Shown: positions 15,903 to 23,904, counted from the stretch's first letter. The stretch: 40,252 bases of DNA from Clostridia bacterium (GCA_017453685.1 JAFTEL010000048.1:1-40252), one strand, 5' to 3'. Notes: a model not told the origin generated them from the sequence alone. Numbers and translations: made by a program.

Positions 15903-17966
15903 TTAAGTCTCTTCGCCGTATTTTTCTTTGTATTCCACACAAAGCATGGTGATGTCGTCAAACTGCGGCGCATCGCCCACAAAGAGGTCGATATCCTCTT
16001 TGACGATCCGCAGCGTTTCTTCCGGCGTCGCGTCGGCGCAGCGGTTCAAAACGGTCTGCAGCCGTTCCATGCCGTAGAGCTGATTGCTCGCGTCGGTCGC
16101 CTCGGTCACGCCGTCGGTGTACTGGAACACCCGATCGCCCACGTTCAATTGAAGCGAACCGCTCTTGTAGCGCATTCCTTCCATGCCAGCCAGCACAAAA
16201 CCGGGACGAATCTTTTCGGGGACATAACCCGTTTCCGCGCGGTAGATGAACGGCATTTCATGGCCGGCGTTCACATAGTCAAACCGACCCGTTTCCAGAT
16301 CGAGCACACCCTCAAACGCCGTGATGAACAGCCCTTCGCTGTTGGCTTCGCACAGCAGATCGTTCACTTCGGTGAACACTTCGCTGAGATTGCTGTTGAT
16401 CTGCGTATGGTCTTTGATGAGCGTTTTGCCGATGACCATGAACAGCGCCGCCGGAACGCCCTTGCCGGAAACGTCCGCCATGACGATGGCGAGATGGGTC
16501 TCATCGACCATGAAGAAATCGTAAAAGTCGCCGCCGACTTCTTTGGCGGGCGTCATGGTCGCATGGATATCAAATTCCTCCCGTTCGGGGAACGCCGGGA
16601 AAATGCAGGGCAGCATGGACGCCTGAATATTTTTGGCAACGTCCAGCTCCGCGCCGATGCGTTCTTTTTCCGCGGTGACCGCCGTCAGGTTGCTGATGTA
16701 ATCCTTCAGGCTCAGCGTCATGCGCTCAAAGCTCTCACTGAGCAGCTGAACTTCATCATTGGTATGGATTTCGGAATGATAATCAAGGTTGCCGTTACCG
16801 ACCTGCTTGATCTGTTCCGCCATATGTTCGAGCGGATAGGACAGTCTGGCGCTGTTGCGGTTCACCCGACGAAGGATGAACACAAACAGAACGACGTCAA
16901 ACGCCAGGACCATCGCGGCGGCATACCAGCTCAGCCGCGCGTTCTTCACGGCGGGGGCAATGATCTCTTCTTTGGGCAGGATGACCGCCAGCTTCCAGCC
17001 GGTCGCCTCCACGGTGTCAAACGAGATATAAACCGATTTCCCGTCGATCTTGCTTTCGATCACGCCTTCCTCTTTTTCGGTCAGACTGCTCACAGCCGCT
17101 TCACTGCCGAGCAGATCCGCCGAGGTGACGGTCTGCGCGTCCTTTTCGCTTACATCGGCGCAGATCCATTGACCGTTTGCCGAAAAGAGAAGCCCGTAAC
17201 CGTCTTTCACGCCGGTCTGGAAATCGAGAATGTCGCTGCGAATGTTTTCAATGTTGATGTCGGCGCCGATCACGCCGCGAATCGCACCATTGACCGAATA
17301 GGGAACGGAGATGGTCACCATCAGTCCGCGCCCGAAGGTGTCGTTATAGGTATCGGAGATCACCGTTTTGCCCGTCTTCAACGCGTTTTTGTACCAGCCC
17401 GCGTCTGCCGTGTCGGGGTTGTAGGCGCCGAAGCCCTGTTTATCCAGCACGTTTTTATCGTAGCCGATGTTCACGTGAGACACCGTCGCCGCGTAGAGGC
17501 TGACGATGGTCGGACAGTGATCCATCAAGGTCTCGAAGCAAGGCTCCAGAGAAGAAAGAAGGTTCGCCTCCGCAACGATAGTGGGATCCTTTTCCTCCCC
17601 TTTTTCAAACGGAAGCCAGTGTAGCTGGTTGCCCGTCACGTCGGGCGGAAAATCATCCGGCGTTTTCAGCGTTCTCACCCGAAACAGGTCGCGGTTTGAG
17701 TACAGATATTCCGTGTACCCCGCCGCCTGCTCGATGCGCTGAACGATGCCGTTCATGGTCTCGCTGATGGTACCCGCCTGACCGGCGGTGAACACCTCCG
17801 CGGAATTGACCGCCTGATCGATCAGCTGTTCTTCACTGCGGCTGCGCATGATCGCCATGCCGATCTCGCTGAGGATCAAATTCGGGAGCGCGGTAAACAC
17901 GAACACCAAAAGCAAAGCTCTCTGCAGCTTTTTCCGGATGCTGCCCGTTTTTCTTTTCTCTTCCAT
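15903..17966 (-). CDS. Membrane PP2C phosphatase: Cache sensor, HAMP, SpoIIE domain
   Basis: A 687-residue RsbU/SpoIIE-type serine phosphatase, expected to dephosphorylate STAS proteins. A first membrane segment (about 16-38) and a second (346-366) flank a long extracytoplasmic region that resembles a double Cache ligand sensor. A HAMP domain (367-420) and a short coiled coil lead to the phosphatase. Metal-binding acidic motifs GGDFYDF (~478), ADVSGKG (~497), YTDGVTEA and FDDITML (~670) are all present. The start shares one base (TAATG) with the stop of the GNAT-like gene, and GGAGG lies 8 nt upstream. It is the last gene of the seven-gene operon; its partners are the STAS proteins at 20504 and 21278. 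Confidence 0.93.
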   Translation of the reverse strand: MEEKRKTGSIRKKLQRALLLVFVFTALPNLILSEIGMAIMRSRSEEQLIDQAVNSAEVFTAGQAGTISETMNGIVQRIEQAAGYTEYLYSNRDLFRVRTLKTPDDFPPDVTGNQLHWLPFEKGEEKDPTIVAEANLLSSLEPCFETLMDHCPTIVSLYAATVSHVNIGYDKNVLDKQGFGAYNPDTADAGWYKNALKTGKTVISDTYNDTFGRGLMVTISVPYSVNGAIRGVIGADINIENIRSDILDFQTGVKDGYGLLFSANGQWICADVSEKDAQTVTSADLLGSEAAVSSLTEKEEGVIESKIDGKSVYISFDTVEATGWKLAVILPKEEIIAPAVKNARLSWYAAAMVLAFDVVLFVFILRRVNRNSARLSYPLEHMAEQIKQVGNGNLDYHSEIHTNDEVQLLSESFERMTLSLKDYISNLTAVTAEKERIGAELDVAKNIQASMLPCIFPAFPEREEFDIHATMTPAKEVGGDFYDFFMVDETHLAIVMADVSGKGVPAALFMVIGKTLIKDHTQINSNLSEVFTEVNDLLCEANSEGLFITAFEGVLDLETGRFDYVNAGHEMPFIYRAETGYVPEKIRPGFVLAGMEGMRYKSGSLQLNVGDRVFQYTDGVTEATDASNQLYGMERLQTVLNRCADATPEETLRIVKEDIDLFVGDAPQFDDITMLCVEYKEKYGEET

Positions 17967-18697
17967 TAATCAATCCTCCATTCTCTGTTTATCAGTTCCC
18001 GCCGGATGGCCGTCACGGCGTTTTCTGTATCCCAAAACAAAACGTGCGGCGTTTTCCAAACAGAATAGTTTTCAAGGTCGACCTGTTTTTGCTTCGTGCA
18101 GCCCAGTTCAACGCCGCCGCAGCCGAGCAAAAAGCGGTAAGACGCAAGGTTGAACAGGCCGCTTTCAAAGGTCTGCCCCGCCGTGCGGTATCGGTCGATC
18201 GCGTAAACCTCGCCGATCGTCAGCCCGACGCCGCGTTTCACGTATTCGTTCATCATCGCGTAAAACAGCGCGTAGGGCATTTCATGCGGCGTATCCGCTC
18301 CGACGGAAATGATCTCCTTTGCATAACCGCACTCGCCGTTTGCCCGCGCCTGCGCGATTTTGGCGGCGGCTTCACGCTGATCGGGGTACGGCTGCAGATC
18401 GGCGAACGTATCCGCCTGCGCCATGCCGAACCACAGCAGACCGCAGACCGTTCCATTATACTCGCCGACCAGAACGGTTTGAGTCCCGTCGTTCAGGAGG
18501 CGTTCCAGCTCCGCCGTTCGGCTGATCTCAAACATACCGCCGCACTGCGCAAAGCAGCCGTCTTTCGCGTTGAGCGCCTCATGGCAATGCTGAGCCGTGA
18601 TCTGCACGGCGCGGTAAAGCTGCGCCAGCCGCTGCACATCGGCGGGGGCTGCATAACGAACCGAAAGCTGTTTTGTTCCGCAATGGAAATGAAACAT
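17966..18697 (-). CDS. GNAT-like protein in the partner-switching operon
   Basis: A 243-residue cytoplasmic protein with a GNAT-like layout: VLVGEYNGTVCGLLWFG (strands 2-3), YAKEIISVG (strand 4), then LFYAMMNEYVKRGVG (helix 3), and a late NLASYRFLLGCGGVELG resembling the C-terminal GNAT strand-helix. The acetyl-CoA pyrophosphate loop (R/QxxGxG/A) is not recognisable, so it may bind a ligand or protein instead of acetylating. It sits 16 nt after the MATE gene and directly before the phosphatase, so it is part of the operon. The GNAT assignment is by pattern only. Confidence 0.55.
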   Translation of the reverse strand: MFHFHCGTKQLSVRYAAPADVQRLAQLYRAVQITAQHCHEALNAKDGCFAQCGGMFEISRTAELERLLNDGTQTVLVGEYNGTVCGLLWFGMAQADTFADLQPYPDQREAAAKIAQARANGECGYAKEIISVGADTPHEMPYALFYAMMNEYVKRGVGLTIGEVYAIDRYRTAGQTFESGLFNLASYRFLLGCGGVELGCTKQKQVDLENYSVWKTPHVLFWDTENAVTAIRRELINREWRID

Positions 18698-18713
18698 GAA
18701 TCCTATCCTCAGG

Positions 18714-20507
18714 TCAAATAATCACAGTTAAGTTATTGATGCCGAACGTCGCGCGGTAATCGACCACGTCACAGGTATCGGTGACCAACTTCATGCCGAG
18801 CATGTCGGCGAGCGCCAGCATGGCGTCAATATCCTGCGTATCGCTTTTCTTTTCTTCATAATAAGCGATCGGGTTGAACTTCTTGCCGCCATACCGCAGA
18901 CGCAGGACCAGCACGCCGGGGTTGATGAGCACGCGCAGGCTGATGATGTGCCGTTTGGATTCACAGGTGGAATACTGCATGGCAAGGTGCATCATTTCAT
19001 CCATGGAAAGCGTAATGAGCATCTGCCGCTTCGGCGGCAGGTCGTTCTGCTCGCAAAACGCTTCCAATTGCTGCAGCGCGTCGGCGATGCCCTCTTCCGT
19101 GTCGGGAATGCAAATCGCGATGGAGGCGCCGTTCTTTTCATACTTGGTGTCGATCAGCAGGATCGGCGACAGATCGGGATTCTTGCGACGCGCCAGGAAA
19201 TGGAGGAGCGCCGCCGTCAGCAGCGTTGCCGCTTCGCAGGCGGCAAAGGACAGCCAAAGGCCCGTTTCGCCCAGCCCCTTCATCAGCAGGAAGGCGCTTG
19301 CGATCGCCCAGATCAGGCTGTGGAACAGGGTCAGGACATTCGCCAGAGCCGTATGCGAATTGGCAAGGTGCAGATAGAGGAGCACGTTGGCAGCCAGCGC
19401 CAACGGCAAAGACAGCGCGAACAGCCGAACGGCTTTCGCCGCTTCCGCCGCGCCCTCCACAATGCCGAACAGACGGGCGACCTGCGGCGCGAAAACGAAC
19501 ACGACCGCGGCGAAAACGACCAGCAGCACCAGACTCACCCGCATGGCGACGCGAATGATGCGGCGCATACTGACCGTATCGCGCTCGGCGGAAAACACGC
19601 TGAGCAGCGGCACCAGTGCGCCGGCGCAGCCGACGGTGATCGACTGCGAAAACGAATTGACGGAATTGACCACAGAAAGAGACGACAGAGCCGCCGACCC
19701 GATCATCGCCACGATCAAACGGTTGAGCAGATAGCTTTTGACCAGGATCGAAGCGTTTTCGGTCGCGCCCGGGCTGCCGACTTTGAGGATCTGCGCACAG
19801 GCCGACCCAAACTCTTTGCCGCTCATTTTCACGAAGCCGAGCGTCGTGCTCTTCTTCACAATAAATATCACACCGAACAGTGCCGCGGCGGCGGAGCCAG
19901 CGATGTTGGCAACGGAAATGCCTGTCACATCGAATTTAACGAGCACGAAATCGAGCAGAACGGTCACGACGACCATGAGCACAAAGGTGAGCGTGGTCGC
20001 GACGGGCTTGTCATCCAGCCGCAGCATATTGAAGGAGAGATAGATTCCGGCGATAAACACGCCGCCGAGCACCATGACGCGCGCGTAAGCCATCACGTCC
20101 GCCTGCAAAGCCTCGGGCGTGCCCAGCAGCACGATCAGCTGCGGCAAAAGCAGCAGAAAGAGCAGCGAAAAAAGCGCGCAAAGCCCGACGGTCAGCAGAT
20201 AGGTCGCCGTAAAAGTCCTGCGGCAGCCCTCCCGATCGTTCTGGCCGATCTGCTTGGCGCACAGCGCGCTGCCGCCGATGCCCGCCAGATTGCCGACGGT
20301 GGCAAACACATAATAAAGCGGCAGCACAAGGCTGACGACCGCCAGCTTTTGTTCACCGAGCTTGTTCCCGATGACAATATTGCCGACGATCGACCCCATG
20401 CAACTGCAGATAATGGCAAAAACAGAACTGAAATAATACTTCCGGAAAATATCCAGAAGCATTCCCTCGTCGCTGTTTCGGGCAGCGATCCGTTTTGCCC
20501 TGCTCAT
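18714..20507 (-). CDS. MATE-family transporter fused to a degenerate GHKL (RsbW-like) domain
   Basis: Residues ~20-455 are a twelve-helix MATE/MOP-type transporter (NKLGEQKLAVVSLVLP, GIGGSALCAKQIGQ, ATENASILVKSYLLN). Residues ~458-597 form a soluble tail whose pattern follows the stand-alone GHKL kinase at 20817: an N-box-like SMDEMMHLAMQYS, then RYGGKKFNPI aligned with IDSGIPYNPL, then LADMLGMKLV and a closing strand. The ATP-site residues are lost: L508 replaces the N-box asparagine, Y539 replaces the aspartate of DxG, and the glycine-rich lid is gone. The tail is therefore probably a docking domain and not a kinase. The gene overlaps the STAS gene by 4 nt (ATGA), and the tail likely binds a STAS partner. 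The transported substrate is unknown. Confidence 0.85.
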   Translation of the reverse strand: MSRAKRIAARNSDEGMLLDIFRKYYFSSVFAIICSCMGSIVGNIVIGNKLGEQKLAVVSLVLPLYYVFATVGNLAGIGGSALCAKQIGQNDREGCRRTFTATYLLTVGLCALFSLLFLLLLPQLIVLLGTPEALQADVMAYARVMVLGGVFIAGIYLSFNMLRLDDKPVATTLTFVLMVVVTVLLDFVLVKFDVTGISVANIAGSAAAALFGVIFIVKKSTTLGFVKMSGKEFGSACAQILKVGSPGATENASILVKSYLLNRLIVAMIGSAALSSLSVVNSVNSFSQSITVGCAGALVPLLSVFSAERDTVSMRRIIRVAMRVSLVLLVVFAAVVFVFAPQVARLFGIVEGAAEAAKAVRLFALSLPLALAANVLLYLHLANSHTALANVLTLFHSLIWAIASAFLLMKGLGETGLWLSFAACEAATLLTAALLHFLARRKNPDLSPILLIDTKYEKNGASIAICIPDTEEGIADALQQLEAFCEQNDLPPKRQMLITLSMDEMMHLAMQYSTCESKRHIISLRVLINPGVLVLRLRYGGKKFNPIAYYEEKKSDTQDIDAMLALADMLGMKLVTDTCDVVDYRATFGINNLTVII

Positions 20508-20800
20508 TCAATCGTCAGCACGTCGCTGAAGCCGGTGATCTCAAACACTTCGGCAATGGTCTCGTTCACATGGCAAACCACCATGCTGCCCTGCTGATTC
20601 ATCCGCTTCTGCGAAGTGAGCAGAACGCGCAGACCGGCGGAGGAGATGTATTCCAGCTCCGCAAAATCAAAGCGCAGCGCCGTGACGCCGTCGAGACTGT
20701 TCTGCAGTTCCTGTTCCAGTTCAGGCGCGGTCGTGGTGTCCAGCCGACCCTGCAGAGCAATGGTCAGGGCGTTGTTTTCAAGCTGTTTACTGATGTTCAT
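20504..20800 (-). CDS. STAS-domain protein (anti-sigma antagonist type)
   Basis: A 98-residue single STAS domain of the SpoIIAA/RsbV type. The phosphorylation loop reads YISSAGLR at residues 51-58, with S53/S54 the candidate acceptors. Such proteins are phosphorylated by a GHKL kinase and dephosphorylated by a SpoIIE-type phosphatase, both encoded in this operon. AGAGG lies 7 nt before the ATG. It is translationally coupled to the MATE fusion by a 4-nt overlap, which points to the transporter tail as a partner. Confidence 0.93.
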   Translation of the reverse strand: MNISKQLENNALTIALQGRLDTTTAPELEQELQNSLDGVTALRFDFAELEYISSAGLRVLLTSQKRMNQQGSMVVCHVNETIAEVFEITGFSDVLTIE

Positions 20801-20816
20801 AGTCAGACCTCTTTTA

Positions 20817-21224
20817 TCAGATTTTTTTATAAATTGTCAAAATATTTTGTCCGTCCCGATACACATACGTCATATCGTCCATCGTCTTGCGCACCATCAT
20901 GATGCCCAGACCGCCGATCTGCCTTTCCTCCGCGGAAAGCGTGATATCGGGATCTTCTTTTTCCAAAGGATTGTAGGGAATACCGCTGTCGATGAAGGTC
21001 AGCGCCAGCATCCGCTGCGGCTCGTCAAAGTCCGCAGCGACAGTCGCCTCCCCCTCGCCGTCGGGGTAAGCGTAATGCGCGATGTTGCTGAACAGCTCGT
21101 CGATCGCGATTCTGAGCTGCATCTGCGCTTTCATGCTGCAATTGTTTTCTTCCAGAATCCCGTCAACGAACTCCGTGACGGCCGGAATGCTCTCAACAGC
21201 CGCTTTGAACGTGATCTGTGGCAA
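20817..21224 (-). CDS. RsbW/SpoIIAB-like GHKL serine kinase
   Basis: A 135-residue ATP-binding protein of the anti-sigma kinase type. The ATP site looks intact: E43 and N47 in IDELFSNIAHYA, D79 and G81 in FIDSGIP, and the lid GGLGIMMVR at 104-112. The expected role is phosphorylation of STAS partners. The start is TTG at 21224 with a G-rich ribosome site (GGGGGG) 6 nt upstream; no ATG fits. The STAS gene follows 16 nt later. No sigma factor gene is present in the window, so its usual binding partner in the textbook system is missing. Confidence 0.9.
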   Translation of the reverse strand: MPQITFKAAVESIPAVTEFVDGILEENNCSMKAQMQLRIAIDELFSNIAHYAYPDGEGEATVAADFDEPQRMLALTFIDSGIPYNPLEKEDPDITLSAEERQIGGLGIMMVRKTMDDMTYVYRDGQNILTIYKKI

Positions 21225-21277
21225 ATGATTCCCCCCTTTTTATTCAGGCAACGCTTGCTTGCAAACTGAGGTATCGC

Positions 21278-22438
21278 TTAAAACGCCAGCGAATCGACCT
21301 GTGCGAGCAGTTCGCTCAGGCGGCGTTTGCAATGGTCGATCTGCGCGGTGTTTTCCGCGTCCCTGCGAATGGTGCGGCGCAGCAGGCGCGTATAGCCGAT
21401 CACCATCGCTTTGTTTTCATATTCGGAAATGGCGTCGTCATCGGTCGTGCCGAAGTATTTTTCCAGCGTCTTGCGCCAGACCTTCAACGTCGTCTCATAG
21501 GGAATGCCGAGGAAGTGTTCCGTGACGGAGTGATCCAATTCGCCGAAGCCCTTGTTGGCAAGGAAGATGGAGGCGAACTCAAACACGGGATGACCGACGC
21601 AGAGCGTGTCCATGTCGATCAAAAGCACCTCGCCGTTCTGCACCATGACGTTGTTGAAGTGGTAATCGCCGTGCAGCATCGTATCGCGTTCGGGAACGGC
21701 TTCGATCAGGGCAAGCAGCTTTTCGGATTCCGCTGCGGTCAGAACGCCCTGCAGATCCTTCGCCCAGCGCAGCGCGACGTCTTTCATGTGGGGCATTTCA
21801 CCCGGCTTGACTTCGGTGGTATGAATCTGTTTGAGGAGCTTGACGAATTCATCCACCATCTCATCCAGACGGGACGGATCGGCCTTGACGATCTTGGAAA
21901 AAGATTTGGCGCTGAGCAGTTCAAAAACCGAACCGTAGCTGTTGCCGACCTTGACGACATCGTAGGGAATGGCGGTGGGAATGCCCATGACGAACGCTTT
22001 GCGCGCCAGCTCCCGTTCGCGGTGGATGTCGGGCAAGCTGTCGGGATTGCGGTAGACCTTGATGATGGTGTCGGGGTCGAGGCGGTAGACCACGCCGTTG
22101 GAACCCTGACCGATCTGTTCGCAGCCCTCGATGGACAGGCGGCGGTAACCCTTGCGGATATCCATCATCTCGGTAAAGCCCGTCATCTCAAACACCTCGT
22201 AAACCTCGGAGGCGACGTTGATGAGCGACAGGTCATGATACGCCTTTTTCAGGCGAAGGATGATGCGAAGCCCGACACTGGATATGTAAGAAAGATCCTC
22301 GGCGTCAAGAATGAGCCCGGTCGGGTTCTGCTGCGCCAGAATCTCATTGATCTCTGTTTCAATGCCTGCGGCGTTCGCCGAGTCGATGTGACCCTCCAGA
22401 TAGATGGTGAGAACCCCGTTTTCCGTTTGATAATTCAT
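21278..22438 (-). CDS. STAS domain fused to an APH-like phosphotransferase
   Basis: Residues 1-95 are a STAS domain with YISSVGLR at 51-58, exactly the positions of the same loop in the separate STAS protein. Residues ~98-386 are an aminoglycoside-phosphotransferase/kinase-like domain (resembling the TIGR02172 group). It has glycine loop IGQGSNGVVY (109-118), lysine K127, catalytic loop HGDYHFNN (H256, D258, N263) and metal-binding D275 in LIDMD, so it looks catalytically competent. GGAAAGGAG, formed by the end of the HD gene, precedes the ATG. The phosphorylated substrate is unknown; the STAS half should make it responsive to the phosphatase and GHKL kinase of the operon. An antibiotic-resistance role is unlikely given this context. 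Confidence 0.9.
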   Translation of the reverse strand: MNYQTENGVLTIYLEGHIDSANAAGIETEINEILAQQNPTGLILDAEDLSYISSVGLRIILRLKKAYHDLSLINVASEVYEVFEMTGFTEMMDIRKGYRRLSIEGCEQIGQGSNGVVYRLDPDTIIKVYRNPDSLPDIHRERELARKAFVMGIPTAIPYDVVKVGNSYGSVFELLSAKSFSKIVKADPSRLDEMVDEFVKLLKQIHTTEVKPGEMPHMKDVALRWAKDLQGVLTAAESEKLLALIEAVPERDTMLHGDYHFNNVMVQNGEVLLIDMDTLCVGHPVFEFASIFLANKGFGELDHSVTEHFLGIPYETTLKVWRKTLEKYFGTTDDDAISEYENKAMVIGYTRLLRRTIRRDAENTAQIDHCKRRLSELLAQVDSLAF

Positions 22439-22442
22439 CTGA

Positions 22443-23033
22443 TTACTCCTTTCCGAACACTTTATCGGTCAACATAATATATTCTTCGTAAGCCGCGGAA
22501 TCGCTCAGTTCCGACAAGGCGTCGGCGATCGCGCGGTAATACCATTCCTGTTTTTTCTTATCCCGTTGGTTGAACATCTGCCACATCGCATCGCCCTTTT
22601 CGACGTAAAGCCGATAAAAGGAGCGCATATTGGAAAGCTTGTCGCTCAGCCACAGGATCTTGACGTTGATATCGGCAGCGTTTTTCAGTTCGTCGAGCGA
22701 CTCCTGCTTGCGCAGCATCCAACTGTCAGCCTCCGACATTTCGCGGTGCTTGTCTTCCGTTTCACCGGCGACCAGTTTCGCGATCTTTTCGCCGAACATC
22801 ACCCGGATCTGCTTCGGCGTCACGTCGGTATCCTCCACCGTGTCGTGCAGCAGCGCCGCCGCCATGACCTCCTGATCGTGCGTGAGGGTGGACGCAATGA
22901 CCGCCGCCTCCATCGCGTGGATGATGGCAGGCGTCCGCGACGCCTTGCGGTACTGCCCGCTGTGCGCCGCGATGGCGAACATCATCGCCTTGCTGATCAC
23001 ATCCTCCGCATATTCAAATGACGATTCTCTCAT
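22443..23033 (-). CDS. HD-domain protein, (p)ppGpp hydrolase-like (SAH/Mesh1 type)
   Basis: A 196-residue single HD domain resembling the hydrolase half of RelA/SpoT. AAHSGQYRKASRTPAIIHA matches the AHxGQxRK...H signature (H24, H39). ALLHDTVEDT carries H62, D63, E66 and D67, and WLSDKLSNMRS matches the later ADRLHNMRT motif. No synthetase or TGS domain is present. Hydrolysis of (p)ppGpp or a related nucleotide is the best guess. It is the first gene of the partner-switching operon, with AGGAGG 11 nt before the ATG and a promoter at 23096-23124; its stop is 4 nt before the STAS-APH start. Confidence 0.85.
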   Translation of the reverse strand: MRESSFEYAEDVISKAMMFAIAAHSGQYRKASRTPAIIHAMEAAVIASTLTHDQEVMAAALLHDTVEDTDVTPKQIRVMFGEKIAKLVAGETEDKHREMSEADSWMLRKQESLDELKNAADINVKILWLSDKLSNMRSFYRLYVEKGDAMWQMFNQRDKKKQEWYYRAIADALSELSDSAAYEEYIMLTDKVFGKE

Positions 23034-23095
23034 ATTCGGATGATCCTCCTGAAAACGACAGATCAGTACATATGATGGAACTAAACAATATAATT

Positions 23096-23124
23096 ATTAT
23101 ATTATATTTGTAAGCGGATTGCAA
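23096..23124 (-). promoter_or_regulatory. Sigma-A promoter of the seven-gene partner-switching operon
   Basis: Minus strand: TTGCAA (23124-23119), 17-nt spacer, perfect TATAAT (23101-23096). It is the only clear promoter seen for the seven genes from 23033 down to 15903; all later gaps are 53 nt or less. Confidence 0.78.
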
Positions 23125-23136
23125 GAAAAATGAGTC

Positions 23137-23811
23137 TTATTTGTTGATGGACTTGTCACTGACCGGTTCCAGATAACAGCCGCTGCCCGTGCCGCGCAGT
23201 CTGTAAACGCGCTCTCTGGGCGGAAAGAACATCTCCGACAGCGCTGTGCCGCCGTGCTGCTTGATCTGAAGCCGTGCAAATGCCGGAAACAAAAGCGGCA
23301 TCAAAAACGGCTTTGCGACGGTATTCCACAACATAAAGGCAAAGGAAACACAGTTGTAGAACATCACATCCCATGTGTTGCTGTAAAGGAGGCGGTGGCT
23401 GAAAACAGCCAATTCTTCATTGGTCAGCTCGTCGGAAAGGCAGAGGATCTCGCATCCGTCGTCATAATAAAGATAACTTTCCGTGTTATAATAAATCCCG
23501 AATCCATCCGAACGGGTAAAGCCAAAGCTGCCGAGGGACACGCCCTCGTTCGGCGGCAGATCGTAAACGCCGACGGTCAGCGTCTCGTCGGACAGGTTTT
23601 CCACATACAAAAAAACGTGGCCGGTTGCGATCAGCTTGTTTTGCCTGTGGTAACAGATATACAGCCTTGCCACCGCCTGTTCCGTTATCTCTTCTTCGAC
23701 CGGCTCACCTTCGATCGGCGCCTCGTCCGCCCAAGCCGTGACCGCACTGCCGAACAGGAAGATGAACGCCAAAAGCAGACTGATTGATTTGATGAATCTG
23801 TTCTCTCTCAT
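23137..23811 (-). CDS. Exported protein, possible permuted NlpC/P60-like hydrolase
   Basis: A 224-residue protein with a clear signal peptide (cleavage likely after AWA near residue 28). The mature part has GHVFLYVEN followed about 85 residues later by MFYNCVSFAFMLWN. A histidine near the start and a cysteine in an NC..FA context is the order seen in circularly permuted NlpC/P60 and LRAT/DUF4105-like cysteine hydrolases. The fold assignment is tentative and no substrate can be named. GAGG lies 7 nt before the ATG. It is divergent from the PHP gene and has its own promoter; no terminator separates it from the partner-switching operon. Confidence 0.6.
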   Translation of the reverse strand: MRENRFIKSISLLLAFIFLFGSAVTAWADEAPIEGEPVEEEITEQAVARLYICYHRQNKLIATGHVFLYVENLSDETLTVGVYDLPPNEGVSLGSFGFTRSDGFGIYYNTESYLYYDDGCEILCLSDELTNEELAVFSHRLLYSNTWDVMFYNCVSFAFMLWNTVAKPFLMPLLFPAFARLQIKQHGGTALSEMFFPPRERVYRLRGTGSGCYLEPVSDKSINK

Positions 23812-23856
23812 GTTGCTACCTCATGCCGGAGCTTTTTTCTTCTGCGCGTTTGAATT

Positions 23857-23885
23857 ATTATAACGCAAAACAAACGCCGCCGCAA
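23857..23885 (-). promoter_or_regulatory. Sigma-A promoter of the exported protein gene
   Basis: Minus strand: TTGCGG (23885-23880), 17-nt spacer, perfect TATAAT (23862-23857), about 46 nt before the ATG at 23811. Confidence 0.72.
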
Positions 23886-23904
23886 TAACTCCGCGCATTT
23901 TTTT

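Noticed and set aside
16149..17624. 491-codon plus-strand open frame
   Set aside because: Shadow of the SpoIIE phosphatase gene; no motifs or ribosome site.
18948..20597. 549-codon plus-strand open frame
   Set aside because: Antisense to the MATE fusion; composition is the usual HRQDE-rich shadow of a hydrophobic GC-rich gene, with no domain.
21278..22438. Antibiotic-resistance phosphotransferase
   Set aside because: The APH fold is shared by many kinases; fusion to STAS and the operon context argue for signalling or metabolism.
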